Assembly (NCBI GenBank): GCA_012837605.1
Contig: DUQV01000043.1
Coordinates: 1-47,416 of the forward strand
DNA: 47,416 nt
DNA from: Clostridiales bacterium
GTDB taxonomy: Bacteria > Bacillota > Clostridia > Lachnospirales > Lachnospiraceae
Direction of reading: 5' to 3'
Below are positions 18,628-30,535 of the stretch, piece by piece. Each line of letters starts with the position of its first letter. The first letter of the stretch is position 1. The notes below the pieces were generated by a model. The model was not told where the DNA came from. It saw only the letters and a list, made by a program, of their open reading frames with translations, and searched no databases. Both the position numbers and the translations under genes were made by a program.

Positions 18628-19350
18628 ATGAGGTGTCGAAGCTGTAAATATATATTTCTCATAATACAATTTATTATGTATGTGACATTTCTTTCATTAG
18701 ATATACTGGACACTAATATTGCATTGTCAAATAATATTAAATTTGCAGCAGTGGTTTTATGTTTTTTATATGTAATTTTCCGTAAGGAAAGACAAAATAC
18801 CAAAGACCATATCTGGCTATGCTGTGCCCTTGCGTTTACGGTGGTATCAGATATATTTATTCTGCTTACAGATTACTATTTTTATGGGGTTTTGACTTTT
18901 ATTATTGCACAGCAGCTTTATGGAATTCGTATAGATGAATTGTATGAGAGAGAAAAAAACAGTTCGGTAAGCCGGATAAAAAGTGTGATAATAAGGCTAT
19001 TATATCAAACAGCTCTTGGGTTTTCAGTATATATAATGCTGCTGCTGACGGATGTTAATTGCGATGCACTGTTGACGGTCAGCATTTTTTATTTTATCAG
19101 CATATGTTTTAATGTGGTACGAAGTCTGAAGCTTTCTGTGCATTACCGTGAAAGGAAGGATATTCGGATATTTGCTTACGGTATGCTGTTGTTCCTGTTA
19201 TGTGACATAAATGTTGGTTTGTTCAATATATCAGACTTTCTTCCTGTGGGTTCCGCATATACTATGATATATAACATTTCATCCATACTTATGTGGTTTT
19301 TTTATGCACCTTCACAGGTATTGATTGCTTTAAGCGGTGATACTTTATGA
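18628..19350 (+). CDS. Predicted multi-pass membrane protein
   Basis: Long ORF with repeated hydrophobic segments, 9 nt after the GGDEF-EAL stop. Confidence 0.7.
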   Translation: MRCRSCKYIFLIIQFIMYVTFLSLDILDTNIALSNNIKFAAVVLCFLYVIFRKERQNTKDHIWLCCALAFTVVSDIFILLTDYYFYGVLTFIIAQQLYGIRIDELYEREKNSSVSRIKSVIIRLLYQTALGFSVYIMLLLTDVNCDALLTVSIFYFISICFNVVRSLKLSVHYRERKDIRIFAYGMLLFLLCDINVGLFNISDFLPVGSAYTMIYNISSILMWFFYAPSQVLIALSGDTL

Positions 19351-19399
19351 CAAATATCACAAAAAACATTGAAATTATTATGTAAAAACATGTAAAACT

Positions 19400-19427
19400 A
19401 TGCTTGCATTTGGCAAGCATTTTTGTT
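19400..19427 (+). terminator. Rho-independent terminator
   Basis: ATGCTTGC-ATTTG-GCAAGCAT followed by TTTTGTT. Confidence 0.75.
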
Positions 19428-19554
19428 ATACTGTATATATCTTAATAGTGCTTCTGTCTTCGGCACTTTTGTTCACATTTTTTTCGTTTATTTTTCGTTT
19501 TAAAAAAATCGATTCAAATTCCAACAATCATTGTTTTGAAACTAACTGGAAGGA

Positions 19555-20493
19555 GTGATGTTTTTGCAGTACACAGTAAAAGAGGAATTACTGGATTATG
19601 CTTCGTTTGTAAACTTTATCAAGAGTGAAGTTAAAGAAAGAATGGGACAAGGCTATACCATAAAAATAATCAAGGTTATGAAGAATAATTCGCTAAAACA
19701 GGACAGTCTTGTTGTGCAAAAGGAAGAAGAAAATTATGCTCCTTTTGTATTTCTGGAAGGTTATTATGATTCTTATATATCAGGTACACCTTTAACGGAT
19801 ATTATTGACCGAATATGCCGAACCTACAAGGATTGTGCAATACCGTTTATGCGGGAGGATTTTGAAAATACGCTTGAGCATATGCAATCTTACATTTTCT
19901 TTCGGTTAATAAATTTTGAAAGGAATGAAAAACTGCTGGCACAGATTCCGTATGTGAAATTCTTAGATCTGGCTATTACGTTTCATTGTATGGTGCACAA
20001 CGATGAGAACAGTATACGTACCATTCGGATTACTAATGAGCATGTTGAGAAGTGGCAGACAACCTGCAGTGAGCTTCTGAAGCTGGCATTTAGTAATACC
20101 AGAAGACTCTTTCCGCCTGTTGTCCGGACTATGGAGGAATCTGTCAGGGAACTCGTATCAGATGATAACGTGTATAATGAGATGATTGATGATTGGCAAT
20201 ACAGAGGCCGAAACTCTATGTACATACTATCTAACGAAAAAGGAATACACGGAGCTTCCAGCCTGCTTTACATGGATGTTATCAGAGAGTTTGCAGAGCT
20301 TCTTAATTCCGATCTGTTCATTCTCCCAAGCAGTATACATGAAATAATCCTTATGCCGGTGAAAAACCCGAATGATAAAGAAAAGCTTCAAAGGATGGTT
20401 AAGGAGGTTAACGATATTCTGGTACCGTTGGAGGAAGTACTGTCGGATAATGTATATATTTATTCTTTAGAGATGGATCATATTGTTTTGTAA
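19555..20493 (+). CDS. DUF5688-like protein
   Basis: LDYASFVNFIKSEVKERMGQGYTIKIIKVMKNNSLKQDSLVV resembles DUF5688 proteins of Lachnospiraceae; AAGGAG SD. Confidence 0.72.
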   Translation: MMFLQYTVKEELLDYASFVNFIKSEVKERMGQGYTIKIIKVMKNNSLKQDSLVVQKEEENYAPFVFLEGYYDSYISGTPLTDIIDRICRTYKDCAIPFMREDFENTLEHMQSYIFFRLINFERNEKLLAQIPYVKFLDLAITFHCMVHNDENSIRTIRITNEHVEKWQTTCSELLKLAFSNTRRLFPPVVRTMEESVRELVSDDNVYNEMIDDWQYRGRNSMYILSNEKGIHGASSLLYMDVIREFAELLNSDLFILPSSIHEIILMPVKNPNDKEKLQRMVKEVNDILVPLEEVLSDNVYIYSLEMDHIVL

Positions 20494-20681
20494 TAAGTTT
20501 CTTATATATGATAATCTAAGCCATTGCTTATATGTTCAACTTTTAACGACAAATTTTATAGTACATTTTGATAAATATTATACTTTATTTCTTTTAATAT
20601 CTTCTATAATGTGTTATAATAATTAACCGATGGATAAAAACAAAATTATTTTTTTGCATTAAATATAAGGAGGACATTTCA

Positions 20682-23600
20682 ATGGCAAGGAAAAAGATGA
20701 CAATGGATGGAAATAATGCTGCCGCTCATGTTTCATACGCATTTACCGATGTTGCAGCAATCTATCCGATAACTCCTAGCTCAGTTATGGCTGAAGTAAC
20801 AGATGTATGGTCAGCACAAGGCAGGGAAAACATATTTGGGCAAGAGGTTAGAGTTGTTGAGATGCAGTCTGAAGCAGGTGCTGCAGGTACGGTACACGGT
20901 TCTTTGGCAGCCGGTGCTTTAACTACTACATATACTGCATCGCAGGGTTTATTATTGATGATACCGAATCTGTATAAAATCGCCGGTGAACTGCTTCCGG
21001 GTGTGTTTCATGTATCCGCCCGTGCAATAGCAAGTCATGCACTATCAATATTTGGTGATCATTCTGACGTATATGCATGCAGACAGACAGGTGCAGCCAT
21101 GCTTTGCAGCAGCAATCCCCAAGAAGTAATGGATTTAGGAGCTGTAGCTCATTTGGCGGCAATCAAGGGAAGATTACCTTTTATACATTTCTTTGACGGT
21201 TTTAGAACATCTCATGAGATACAGAAGATCGAAGCATGGGATTATGACGAACTAAAGGACTTAGTTGATATGGATGCTGTTGATGCATTCAGACGCAGGT
21301 CGTTAAATCCCGAGCGTCCGGTACTTCGTGGCTCAGCCCAGAATCCTGACGTATTCTTCCAGGCAAGAGAAGCATGTAATAAATATTATGATGCGATACC
21401 GGAAATCGTGGAAGAGTATATGGACAAGGTTAATGCTAAGATAGGTACGGATTATAAGCTGTTTAACTATTATGGTGCCAAGGATGCTGAACATATTATT
21501 ATAGCGATGGGGTCTGTTACTGATACAATTGAAGAAACCATTGATTATCTTAATTCCAATGGTCAAAAGGTTGGTCTTGTTAAGGTAAGACTATACAGAC
21601 CTTTCTGTGCGGATCGTTTAATCTCAGCTATTCCTGATACGGTTAAGAGGATTTCAGTTCTTGACAGAACCAAAGAGCCCGGCTCCATAGGAGAACCTTT
21701 ATATCTGGACGTTGTTACAGCACTTAAGGGTACAAAATTTGAAAATATTCCTGTATTCAACGGTCGTTATGGTCTTGGATCCAAGGATACAACCCCTGCA
21801 CAGATTATTGCAGTATATAATAATGACAAGAAGGAGACATTTACCATTGGTATCAAGGATGATGTTACCAATCTGTCTCTCGATTTAGAGGAGAATCCAA
21901 ACACAACACTTGAGGGTACAATCAGCTGTAAGTTCTGGGGTCTTGGTGCAGATGGTACAGTCGGAGCTAATAAGAACTCTATTAAGATTATCGGTGACCA
22001 TACCGACATGTATGTTCAGGCATACTTTGATTATGATTCTAAGAAATCAGGCGGCGTCACCATGTCTCACTTAAGATTTGGCAAGAAGCCTATAAAGTCT
22101 ACATATCTTATTTCAAAAGCGAATTTTGTGGCATGCCATAATCCGTCATATGTAAGAAAATACAATATGGTACAGGAGATTAAGGATGGAGGTACATTCC
22201 TCTTAAACTGCAGTTGGAATATGGAAGAATTGGAAGAGCATCTTCCCGGTCAGGTAAAACGCTATCTTGCTGAACATAATATTAAGTTCTATACTATTGA
22301 CGGTATAAGTATAGGTAAGGAGATCGGCCTTGGCGGACGCATAAATACGATTCTTCAAGCAGCATTCTTTAAGCTGGCCAATATTATTCCTACCGACGAA
22401 GCTGTAAAATACATGAAGGATGCAGCAACCGCTTCTTATGGCAAGAAGGGTGAGGCTGTTGTTAAGATGAATCATGATGCAATTGACCGCGGTATAGCTG
22501 ATGTTAAAGAAGTTAAAGTTCCTGAGCATTGGAAGGATGCTAAGGACGAGGAGCTTCATACTAAGGTTACGGAAGGCAGAAAAGAGTTAGTTGATTTTGT
22601 TAATAACATTCTTATTCCTGTGAATGCACAGCGTGGTAATGAGCTTCCGGTATCAGCATTTGTTGATAATGCGGACGGTACACTTCCACAGGGAAGCTCA
22701 GCATATGAGAAGCGTGGCATTGCTGTAGATGTTCCTAATTGGATTCCTGAGAATTGTATACAATGTAACTTCTGTTCCTATGTATGTCCTCATGCTGTTA
22801 TTCGTCCTGTTGCTATGACAAAGGATGAGGCTGATAAGGCTCCGGAAGGAATGAAGAAGACAAAGATGACAGGCATGCCTGATATGGAATTTGCTATTAC
22901 AGTATCTGTGCTTGACTGTACCGGTTGCGGTTCCTGCGCGAATGTTTGTCCGGGAAGAAAGGGCGAGAAAGCACTCGTTATGTCACCGTTGGAAGAGAAT
23001 CTTACAGAACAGAAGAGCTTTGATTATGGTTTTTCACTTGAGGATAAGCCTGAAGTCAGCGAGAAATTTAAGGATACTACGGTAAAGGGCAGTCAGTTCA
23101 AACAACCTCTGCTGCAGTTCTCGGGTGCATGTGCAGGCTGCGGTGAGACACCTTATGCCAAGCTGGTTACACAGTTGTTTGGTGAGAGAATGTTAATAGC
23201 TAATGCAACCGGATGTACATCCATCTGGGGTGGATCCATGCCTTCTACTCCTTATGCCGCATCAAAGAGCGGAAGAGGACCTGCATGGGCGAACTCTCTG
23301 TTTGAGGATAATGCTGAATACGGTTATGGTATGATGCTTGCTCAGAAAACCTTAAGAAACAGATTAAAGGTTAAGGTAGAGGAGCTTGCAGCATCAACCA
23401 CAAATGAGGATATTAAGGCTGCGGCAGAAAGATATCTTGACACATATGATAATGGTCGTGAGAATTCCGGAGCTGCCATGGCTCTTGTTAGGGCATTAGA
23501 ATCCTGTGAGTGCGATGCATGTAAGGATATCTTAAAGGATAAAGAATTCCTGTCCAAGAAATCACAGTGGATATTTGGCGGTGACGGATGGGCTTATGAT

Positions 23601-24230
23601 ATTGGATTTGGTGGTTTGGATCATGTTATAGCCAGCGGAGAGGATGTTAACATACTTGTATTTGATACAGAGGTATATTCTAATACGGGCGGACAATCCT
23701 CCAAATCAACCCCTACCGGTGCGATTGCACAATTTGCAGCTGCCGGTAAGGAAGTGAAGAAGAAGGATCTGGCACAGATTGCTATGAGCTATGGTTATGT
23801 ATATGTTGCACAGATCGCTATGGGTGCAGATTATAACCAGACTATAAAGGCACTTATTGAAGCAGAAAGCTATAACGGACCTTCTCTCATTATAGCTTAT
23901 TCTCCTTGTATCAATCATGGTATTAAGGGTGGAATGGGCAAGTCTCAGACCGAACAGAAAGAAGCTGTACTTTCAGGATATTGGTATAATTTCCGTTATG
24001 ATCCAAGACTGCTTATGGAAGGAAAGAATCCGTTCCAGCTAGACAGTAAGGCTCCGACAAACAGTTATCAGGATTTCATTAAAAACGAAGTACGTTACAG
24101 CGCACTTATAAGACAGAATCCCGAAAGGGCTAAGGAATTGTTCGAAAAAGCTGAAAAGCAGTCAGCTGATAAGTACAAACACCTTAAGAGGCTGGAAACA
24201 TTATATTCAGTAAATGAAGATACTGAATAA
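20682..24230 (+). CDS. nifJ: Pyruvate:ferredoxin (flavodoxin) oxidoreductase
   Basis: DGNNAAAHVSYAFTDVAAIYPITPSS; CIQCNFCSYVCPHAVIRP and CTGCGSCANVCPG ferredoxin motifs; SGACAGCGETPYAKL; YSNTGGQSSKSTP. Confidence 0.98.
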   Translation: MARKKMTMDGNNAAAHVSYAFTDVAAIYPITPSSVMAEVTDVWSAQGRENIFGQEVRVVEMQSEAGAAGTVHGSLAAGALTTTYTASQGLLLMIPNLYKIAGELLPGVFHVSARAIASHALSIFGDHSDVYACRQTGAAMLCSSNPQEVMDLGAVAHLAAIKGRLPFIHFFDGFRTSHEIQKIEAWDYDELKDLVDMDAVDAFRRRSLNPERPVLRGSAQNPDVFFQAREACNKYYDAIPEIVEEYMDKVNAKIGTDYKLFNYYGAKDAEHIIIAMGSVTDTIEETIDYLNSNGQKVGLVKVRLYRPFCADRLISAIPDTVKRISVLDRTKEPGSIGEPLYLDVVTALKGTKFENIPVFNGRYGLGSKDTTPAQIIAVYNNDKKETFTIGIKDDVTNLSLDLEENPNTTLEGTISCKFWGLGADGTVGANKNSIKIIGDHTDMYVQAYFDYDSKKSGGVTMSHLRFGKKPIKSTYLISKANFVACHNPSYVRKYNMVQEIKDGGTFLLNCSWNMEELEEHLPGQVKRYLAEHNIKFYTIDGISIGKEIGLGGRINTILQAAFFKLANIIPTDEAVKYMKDAATASYGKKGEAVVKMNHDAIDRGIADVKEVKVPEHWKDAKDEELHTKVTEGRKELVDFVNNILIPVNAQRGNELPVSAFVDNADGTLPQGSSAYEKRGIAVDVPNWIPENCIQCNFCSYVCPHAVIRPVAMTKDEADKAPEGMKKTKMTGMPDMEFAITVSVLDCTGCGSCANVCPGRKGEKALVMSPLEENLTEQKSFDYGFSLEDKPEVSEKFKDTTVKGSQFKQPLLQFSGACAGCGETPYAKLVTQLFGERMLIANATGCTSIWGGSMPSTPYAASKSGRGPAWANSLFEDNAEYGYGMMLAQKTLRNRLKVKVEELAASTTNEDIKAAAERYLDTYDNGRENSGAAMALVRALESCECDACKDILKDKEFLSKKSQWIFGGDGWAYDIGFGGLDHVIASGEDVNILVFDTEVYSNTGGQSSKSTPTGAIAQFAAAGKEVKKKDLAQIAMSYGYVYVAQIAMGADYNQTIKALIEAESYNGPSLIIAYSPCINHGIKGGMGKSQTEQKEAVLSGYWYNFRYDPRLLMEGKNPFQLDSKAPTNSYQDFIKNEVRYSALIRQNPERAKELFEKAEKQSADKYKHLKRLETLYSVNEDTE

Positions 24231-24292
24231 GAATAACAGACTCTAAAGATGTTACCGGAATAAAGAACAATTTGATAAAGCTATAATATTAT

Positions 24293-24336
24293 GGGTACTC
24301 GGCGTGTGAAGCTTCATGCCCGAGTGCCCTTTGTTT
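24293..24336 (+). terminator. nifJ terminator
   Basis: GGGTACTCGG...CCGAGTGCCC (one G-U pair) followed by TTTGTTTT. Confidence 0.85.
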
Positions 24337-24350
24337 TAAGGAGGCTTATT

Positions 24351-24725
24351 ATGAGGAGGATGGGATTATTCATATTAATGTTATTGATATTGTGCAGCAG
24401 TCTTACTGCCTGCATGTATATCAGTAATAGTGACAGCAGTGATGATGCAGATACAGATCTTCAGGTTTTTACAGCTGATGTAATAGAAGTGGAAGATGGC
24501 TTACTTATTACTCCGGATAAGGATAGTGCCGAAGCATTATCCTCAGACAAAATCAGAGTTGCAGCAGGAGAAGCTGAAATCATTGATGACAAAGGCAACA
24601 CAATAAAAATTGATGATCTTAAGCCGGGTGACAGAATAAGAATATCATATGACGGGTTAATTGCTGAATCATATCCTGCACAGATTACTGCTGATAAGAT
24701 TGAATTGACAGAACGCAATAAATAA
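24351..24725 (+). CDS. Small lipoprotein, possibly DUF3221-like
   Basis: MRRMGLFILMLLILCSSLTACMYIS lipobox; AAGGAGG SD. The ORF-track start at 24291 falls in the nifJ terminator. Confidence 0.7.
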   Translation: MRRMGLFILMLLILCSSLTACMYISNSDSSDDADTDLQVFTADVIEVEDGLLITPDKDSAEALSSDKIRVAAGEAEIIDDKGNTIKIDDLKPGDRIRISYDGLIAESYPAQITADKIELTERNK

Positions 24726-24734
24726 TATATATGA

Positions 24735-24807
24735 TGCACCTGACTGGATTCGAACCAGCGGCCTTTCGCTCCGGAGGCGAACGCTCTATCCACTGAGCTA
24801 CAGGTGC
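24735..24807 (-). tRNA. tRNA-Arg (anticodon CCG)
   Basis: Reverse complement GCACCTGTAGCTCAGTGGATAGAGCGTTCGCCTCCGGAGCGAAAGGCCGCTGGTTCGAATCCAGTCAGGTGCA folds as a cloverleaf; anticodon loop CTCCGGA; no encoded CCA. Confidence 0.95.
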
Positions 24808-25028
24808 ATAGAAAACTCTCGTGGTTCTTACCTGATAAACATAATAATCTTCTTACCCCGAACAGTATAAACCAATTACACTATAAAGTAAAGAATGTAA
24901 ATTGTTACAAATATGTTAAATGTGTTACATAAAAATTAAATAACATCTTGACTTATGATAAACAGTCTGCTACAATACGAATAACATAATAGGCGGTATT
25001 TTATGCATGAAAAGGAGTTATTCCTACT

Positions 25029-25808
25029 ATGAAACTAAGATATAAGAAAATTATACTGTTAACATCCCTAAGTACCATGGGTATAGGTCTGTTAACACTA
25101 TCGATAAGTCAAGGGAATCCCAAAGCAGAGAATAATATAAATACTACCAGTGGTATTGTAGCCGATGCACAAGTAAATGATGACAGTGATGATATAACAG
25201 CTATGTCTGCAATGGAATCAGCCCCTGAAGTTACAGAAGAGGCAGAAGTGACCCCCGTACCCACATTAACACCTACTCCGGTTCCGACACCAACACCGAT
25301 TCCGGTTTATCCGTTGGAAGAGATGGAGGGTATGGATGCATTTATTGAGGTCTTTTTCACAGCTAAGGCGTCCAGTGATGTTGAAAAGCTAAAATCTCTA
25401 TATCTTGACCCAAGCAAGGTAGAGACCAGAGAACAGCTCCAGAAGATGGTGCAGTATATTGAAGATTATAAGAATATAAAGACCTATTCGAAGAAGAGCT
25501 TTGAAGAAGGAGCATATATTGTGTATGCATATCATGAGATTAAGTTCTCAAGCATCAATACCTTAGCTCCCGGATTATCCAAGTTCTATGTAATTACTGA
25601 TGAAGAGGGCAATTTTAAAATTGTTAGCGATATGACTCCTGAAGTAGAGGAATACTTTAATGCACGGAACGAGGATGAAGATGTTATAGAATTAATTCAA
25701 GATACCAATTCTAAGGGAGAAGAAGCTAAAGCTAAGGACGAGGATTTGATGGTATTTTGGAACGGATTAGACGAATTGGCAAAAAACAATGAGGAACAAG
25801 GTGATTAA
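25029..25808 (+). CDS. Secreted/membrane-anchored protein with Pro/Thr-rich linker
   Basis: N-terminal hydrophobic segment; TPVPTLTPTPVPTPTPIPVYP linker; AAGGAG SD. Confidence 0.75.
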   Translation: MKLRYKKIILLTSLSTMGIGLLTLSISQGNPKAENNINTTSGIVADAQVNDDSDDITAMSAMESAPEVTEEAEVTPVPTLTPTPVPTPTPIPVYPLEEMEGMDAFIEVFFTAKASSDVEKLKSLYLDPSKVETREQLQKMVQYIEDYKNIKTYSKKSFEEGAYIVYAYHEIKFSSINTLAPGLSKFYVITDEEGNFKIVSDMTPEVEEYFNARNEDEDVIELIQDTNSKGEEAKAKDEDLMVFWNGLDELAKNNEEQGD

Positions 25809-25822
25809 CGAAACGTTTTTGC

Positions 25823-25985
25823 AAAATATAAGGAGTTCACAGGTGTAGTCTCACACACCGGTATAAATACAGGTACCCTATTTGTAAGTCTTATACGGAC
25901 TTGTGTCCGTAACGACTTTTACAAATATGGGTACCTGTATTTATAACGGTGCATTACGACTACACCTATATACTCCTTATATTTT
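25823..25985. repeat. 163-nt near-perfect long inverted repeat (fold-back element)
   Basis: Arms share AAAATATAAGGAGT, AGGTGTAGTC, TATAAATACAGGTACCC, TATTTGTA, AGTC, TACGGAC in order; TTGT loop at 25901-25904. Confidence 0.93.
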
Positions 25986-26144
25986 ATTAAGTTTTAGTGT
26001 ATCATATCTGTATTGTACTATTATTTTTACGAAACATGATAGCTTGTTTGTTTTTATAGTTTGTTTTTATAGTGGACTAGTGTGATGAAATAATATATAA
26101 TTACTTTCAAATTGGACAGGATGAATTAAGAGAGCAGGAGTAGT

Positions 26145-28940
<2,796 letters not shown>

Positions 28941-28941
<1 letters not shown>

Positions 28942-29597
28942 TGATTACATTTAAAGACATTAAGGATAACGAAACAATAAAATCATATATTATTCATGCT
29001 GATAAGATGCTTTCGGAGTTAGGATATACCGAACACAGTCTTGCACATGTTACGAAGGTGGCTGATGTTGCAAAATATATACTGGAAACTCTTAATTATT
29101 CCGACCAAGAGATCGAGTTGGCACAGATAGCATGCTATATGCATGATATCGGAAATATTGTTAATCGTGAGGGACATGCACAAAGCGGAGCGATGATGGC
29201 TTTTAGAATACTTGATCAACTTGGAGCAACGCCGGAAGAAATTGCAATGGTGATGGCAGCTATAGGCAATCATGACGAGAATACTGCAGTACCCGTAAGT
29301 GCAATTGCGGCAGCTCTTATTCTGGCTGATAAGACAGATGTAAGGCGAAGCCGTGTACGCAATCCGGACCTGCCCAGCTTTGATATTCATGACAGAGTAA
29401 ATTATGCTGTAGAAGAATCAAAGGTACAGATAATTAATAATGAAATTTTCAGGCTTGAGCTTATCATAGATACCACTATCAGTCCGGTTTTGGATTATTT
29501 TGAAATCTTTCTTGATCGAATGCTGCTGTGTAAAAGAGCAGCCAATAAGCTTAAGATGGAATTTGAATTAATAATTAATAATCAGAAGGTTTTATAA
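28941..29597 (+). CDS. HD-domain phosphohydrolase
   Basis: HSLAHVTKVADVAKYI; CYMHDIGNIVNREGHAQSGA HD motif. Confidence 0.88.
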
Positions 29598-29620
29598 CAT
29601 AAGAAGGATGGTGACAGCAG

Positions 29621-30526
29621 ATGCCGATTAAGGTACAAAATAATTTGCCTGCAAAAAAGATATTAGAGGATGAGAATATATTCATTATGGATGAACACAG
29701 GGCATTACATCAGGATATTCGTCCGCTTTTGATAGCAATTCTTAATCTGATGCCTAACAAAGAAGATACAGAGGTACAGCTGCTTCGTAGCCTCTCTAAT
29801 ACACCTCTGCAGGTTGATATAACATTTTTGACGACAGGTACCTATGTGGGAAAAAATACTCCCACCAGCCATCTGGATAAGTTTTATCTTACATACAACG
29901 ATGTATGTAACCGTAAGTTTGATGGACTGATAATTACAGGAGCACCGGTAGAACTGATGGAATTTGAAGAAGTGGCATATTGGGAGGAGCTTAAAAACAT
30001 AATGGAGTGGTCAAAAACTCATGTGACCTCGACATTGCATCTTTGCTGGGGAGCTCAAGCAGGATTGTATTATCATTATGGAATTCAAAAGAGACGGCTT
30101 GAGAAGAAAATGTTTGGAATATTTGAGCATAGGGTACTAAAACGCAGAACTCCGTTTGTCCGAGGATTTGATGATATATTCTATGCACCCCATTCCAGGC
30201 ATACTACCGTGTTAAAAGAGGATATATTAAAGCATGAAGAGCTGACCATTCTTGCAGAATCTGATGAGGCCGGTGTATTTATTGTAATGGCACAGGACGG
30301 TAAACAATTCTTCATCATGGGGCATCCGGAGTATGACAGGGTATCATTAGACCAGGAATACAAAAGAGATATCAGTAAAGGAATTGCCATTGATCTTCCG
30401 GTAAATTATTATCCGGCAGACAGTACTGAGAATCGTCCTAATCTGACATGGAGAGCCCATGCCAATGCCATGTATACCAACTGGCTTAATTACTACGTAT
30501 ATCAGGTAACGCCTTATATACTGTAA
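29621..30526 (+). CDS. metA: Homoserine O-acyltransferase MetA (acetyl-CoA type predicted)
   Basis: MPIKVQNNLPAKKILEDENIFIM; IRPLLIAILNLMPNKEDTEVQLLRSLSNTPLQV; TGAPVELMEFEEVAYW; LHLCWGAQAGLYYHYG. Confidence 0.96.
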   Translation: MPIKVQNNLPAKKILEDENIFIMDEHRALHQDIRPLLIAILNLMPNKEDTEVQLLRSLSNTPLQVDITFLTTGTYVGKNTPTSHLDKFYLTYNDVCNRKFDGLIITGAPVELMEFEEVAYWEELKNIMEWSKTHVTSTLHLCWGAQAGLYYHYGIQKRRLEKKMFGIFEHRVLKRRTPFVRGFDDIFYAPHSRHTTVLKEDILKHEELTILAESDEAGVFIVMAQDGKQFFIMGHPEYDRVSLDQEYKRDISKGIAIDLPVNYYPADSTENRPNLTWRAHANAMYTNWLNYYVYQVTPYIL

Positions 30527-30535
30527 TAAACGTTA

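Noticed and set aside
24291-24350. N-terminal extension of the small lipoprotein ORF
   Set aside because: Falls within the nifJ terminator; the lipoprotein signal begins at the internal MRRMGLF.
25903-26085. 60-aa ORF
   Set aside because: Starts inside the loop and right arm of the long palindrome; no SD and no family features.
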